Source of the DNA: Torreya grandis
Lineage: Eukaryota > Streptophyta > Pinopsida > Cupressales > Taxaceae
Reading direction: 5' to 3'
DNA: 64,000 nucleotides
Assembly (NCBI GenBank): GCA_037957365.1
Contig: JARHVA010000592.1
Span: forward strand, 1,873,501 to 1,937,500
Below are positions 61,868 through 64,000 of this stretch, piece by piece. Each line of letters starts with the position of its first letter. Position 1 is the stretch's first letter. The notes beneath the pieces were generated by a model. It did not search any database, had not been told where the DNA came from, and saw only the letters and a program-made list of their open reading frames with translations. A program made the translations under genes and the position numbers.

Positions 61868-62003
61868 AATCCTCTAGATAATTTGTCTGAAGGAATTCGC
61901 CTGAAAAACAAAGCAAAGCCCAGTGGAAAGACAAGGCAAGGAAGATTTCCTTCAGACAAATTGCCCGAAGGAATTCCTTTGGACATTTTGTCTAAAGGAA
62001 ATA
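61868..62003. repeat. Three variants of a 27-bp hairpin
   Basis: Near 61870 TCCTCTAGATA-ATT-TGTCTGAAGGA; near 61949 TTCCTTCAGACA-AAT-TGCCCGAAGGAA; near 61976 TTCCTTTGGACA-TTT-TGTCTAAAGGAA. The outer TTCCTT/AAGGAA parts pair well in all, and inner mismatches are few. Confidence 0.75.
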
Positions 62004-62527
62004 AAGGATAAAGCCCGTTAGAAGGAAGAAGCTCAAAGGCCATCCAAAGACTACCCAAAGGGCAGATACCCTTGCAGGGGGCTCTTTTTGACCCAAATCA
62101 AATTGTTTCTCAAGGCCTCGAAGGGCAGGCCCCCTCTGGGAAAAGATCAAATGACAAGGCTGAAGGAATTGCCAAGGAAAGTGACATGCCCACAAACGTC
62201 AAAGTCGCAATAATGAAATAGTCATTGATCCTTATAGGTTTAAATGCAGACCTGAATGCATTCAAAGGCTTTAAGGCCAAGGCCAAAAGGAAGAACCGTT
62301 GAGAGGAGTGTAAAGAGCAGGAATGACCAGAAACATTTGTGCATCAGATATGTTTCTAAAAGTAGACCGCCATGTGGATATTGAAAGATGCAGCCTTTCA
62401 ATAGCATGACCCATTTCTCTGCATTGAGAAAAGCAAATGGGTAAATTCCCCTAAATTCTACAATGTCTTCTTAATAAAATTCAATGCAACATGATGTGTT
62501 ACTATTCCCAAGTCCTTCTTGAAGATT

Positions 62528-62537
62528 CTATATAAGG
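62528..62537 (+). promoter_or_regulatory. TATA box upstream of F 3' LTR homologous part
   Basis: CTATATAAGG about 160 bp before 62689, followed by a CT-rich stretch. It is the best promoter candidate in F and probably lies in U3 of the complete 3' LTR. Confidence 0.5.
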
Positions 62538-62688
62538 GACTCTCTTGTTATTGTGGATCTCTCTCTCTCTAATTGTTAGAAACTAAACTCTGCCCAAATT
62601 GAAAGGCATTATTGAGACTTTGAGCTTAGATTGTTGATCATATTTTGTTATTGGAATAAGAAAGGAAGTGACTTTTTAGACTTTGTGT

Positions 62689-63150
62689 TGTGATATCTTT
62701 GTTGTTGGGAAAACTATTTTTATGTCTTTTTCCTTAATATATTTTTTATTCCTTTAATTCAACAAGCAGAATTAGTGAAAGTAGTCAGGAAGGTGTCTTG
62801 AAGTCAACTATGGAGAGACTTTGTGCCCCCATAATTGCCTTTAGTGTGTTTTCTTTTTGTTTCTATGTAAAGGACCTTGGGATGACTTTGTGCCCTCATT
62901 GTCCTTCGTATCTCACTCTTGGGCAATTGAGGTGGAGACTTTGTGCTACATCTCAATTTGTTGGTTACTACGTCCTTGGTTACATTTTGCAATTACTACC
63001 AAGAAGATTCTTGTGGTTTGCTGAATAGTATTTTTGAAAAAAAAAGAAGTGCTTTCTATCATTATCCCTAAGATTTCTCCTTTGATCTGCACACATCATC
63101 TCTGAAAAAAGAGAGATGGATGGTTTATCCTACCCTTGAGTATTTTTTTT

Positions 63151-63185
<35 letters not shown>

Positions 63186-63336
63186 TATCTATAGGGGACC
63201 TCCCCTTGATGAGAGGAGAGATTAGTCCCCTTTTGATGTGGTGAACCTACACATTTGGATGACCAATCTTCCTACTTTGGCTCATCAAACCTATTTTGTT
63301 TATCAGTACGTTGATCGGCAAAATATTCAACCAACA
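62689..63336 (+). repeat. Element F 3' LTR, part shared with the 5' LTR
   Basis: From TGTGATATC to CAACCAACA with the same TA microsatellite position as the 5' copy. The full 3' LTR likely begins further upstream. Confidence 0.85.
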
Positions 63337-64000
63337 GATACATGGACACATACTTGGTATTTACACATGATATAACTCTCTACCTTGAAAATTTATCTAC
63401 ATATGGGGACATCACTTCATTCTGATCCACTTGGATACATATGGAAACATTGTTGTCCCACATACTATCATCTTCATGTGAGGATACATACACTAATGGA
63501 CATTACCACTTAGTTTTATATTACATAATTCTCATGTGGACATTGGTCCATATCTCTGAATATTCTTATTATGGGTCATGTTTTTTTCCCCTCCATCTCA
63601 TCATCCTCATTATAGAATGTGTCAAACATTTTTAGCCTTACATGAGGACACCTTTCTATAGATTGATACTCAATATAATAGTATATTGTGTATTGAGCCT
63701 TGATGTTATCATCCCTATACGATCTGATAATGATACTCACTAGAGTAATATATTATGCATTGATCCTTACATTATGTTATCATTCATAGGTGACATGAAA
63801 TTGATACTCATTACATTTGTATATATTTCACTACTCTAGACATGATTTTATCCATCTTATGTGACACGACACTAAGGGAATACTAGTTGCCTACATCTAG
63901 CCTATGATGTCACTTATGCATGTAATATTTTATGATAGTTAAATATGTTAAATAAGAAAATTAAATTGATATCAAATATATTTAATTTTTATCTAAAGGC
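63337..64000. repeat. Degenerate repeats after element F
   Basis: ATTGATACTCA-like starts recur at about 63662, 63730 and 63799, each followed by a TATATTGTGTATTGAGCC-type block and TTATCAT. The period is about 68-69 bp. Before 63660 the sequence has irregular ACATATGG/GGACA motifs. No gene. Similar sequence lies near 31470-31540. Confidence 0.55.

Larger units (their letters stand above)
56539..63336 (+). mobile_element. Element F: gag-protease-only Ty3/gypsy element, 5' LTR truncated
   Basis: Homologous LTR parts at 56539-57189 and 62689-63336, a primer-binding site at 57195, one long gag-protease frame (57505-60042), then about 2.6 kb of hairpin-rich repeats and no reverse transcriptase or integrase. 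A TATA box lies at 62529, upstream of the homologous part, so the true 3' LTR probably starts earlier and the 5' LTR has lost its front. Right flank after 63336 does not continue D. It is non-autonomous and inactive. Confidence 0.82.

Noticed and set aside
61598..62195. Overlapping minus-strand frames of 85-133 codons
   Set aside because: Antisense to a purine-rich, hairpin-rich part of element F. Openness follows from low T content on that strand. No domain seen.

Overview
This window looks like gene-free intergenic DNA from a plant with a very large, AT-rich, CpG-poor nuclear genome. A gymnosperm would fit, but the species cannot be fixed from the sequence. I recognise no host gene, tRNA, rRNA or CRISPR array. 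Almost everything is a nest of degenerate LTR retrotransposons. The evidence for plant origin is Ty1/copia and Ty3/gypsy proteins of plant type, several primer-binding sites matching TGGTATCAGAGC (initiator tRNA-Met), TG...CA LTR ends, and reading frames broken mostly by TAA/TAG codons one C-to-T or G-to-A step from CAA, CAG or TGG.

Layout. (A) 1-7614, minus strand: a copia-type element cut by the window start, with 3.4-kb LTRs and a short internal region that encodes only gag. (H) 7615-8273 plus 24692-31727: older AT-rich DNA with a degenerate ~194-bp tandem repeat, a decayed minus-strand frame and a decayed gag. (B) 8274-24691, minus strand: a 16.4-kb Ty3/gypsy element with 4.8- and 4.3-kb LTRs and all pol domains in order, inserted in H. 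(C) 13966-16605, plus strand: a 2.64-kb element with 389-bp LTRs, gag and a protease-like fold, inserted in B's integrase. (D) 31728-56538, plus strand: a second copy of family A, split at 38580/54587. (E) 38581-54586, plus strand: a 16.0-kb Ty3/gypsy element of Tat type with equal 1233-bp LTRs, inserted in D's 3' LTR. (F) 56539-63336, plus strand: a gag-protease-only Ty3/gypsy element whose 5' LTR is truncated where D's 3' LTR also stops. 63337-64000 is a degenerate repeat field that resembles the DNA left of D.

How the parts relate. Families A/D, C and F carry gag (C and F also a protease-type domain) but no reverse transcriptase or integrase, so they would have depended on enzymes made by other elements. 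B and E carry full pol regions but are dead. The order of events that can be read is H, then B, then C on one side, and D, then E on the other, with a later deletion fusing D to F.

The most unusual structures are: two copies of a gag-only copia family with LTRs longer than its coding part; a hairpin family with compensatory stem changes between E's integrase and its 3' LTR; independent (TA)n-centred inverted duplications in each LTR of B; and long hairpin-rich arrays downstream of F's gag-protease frame.
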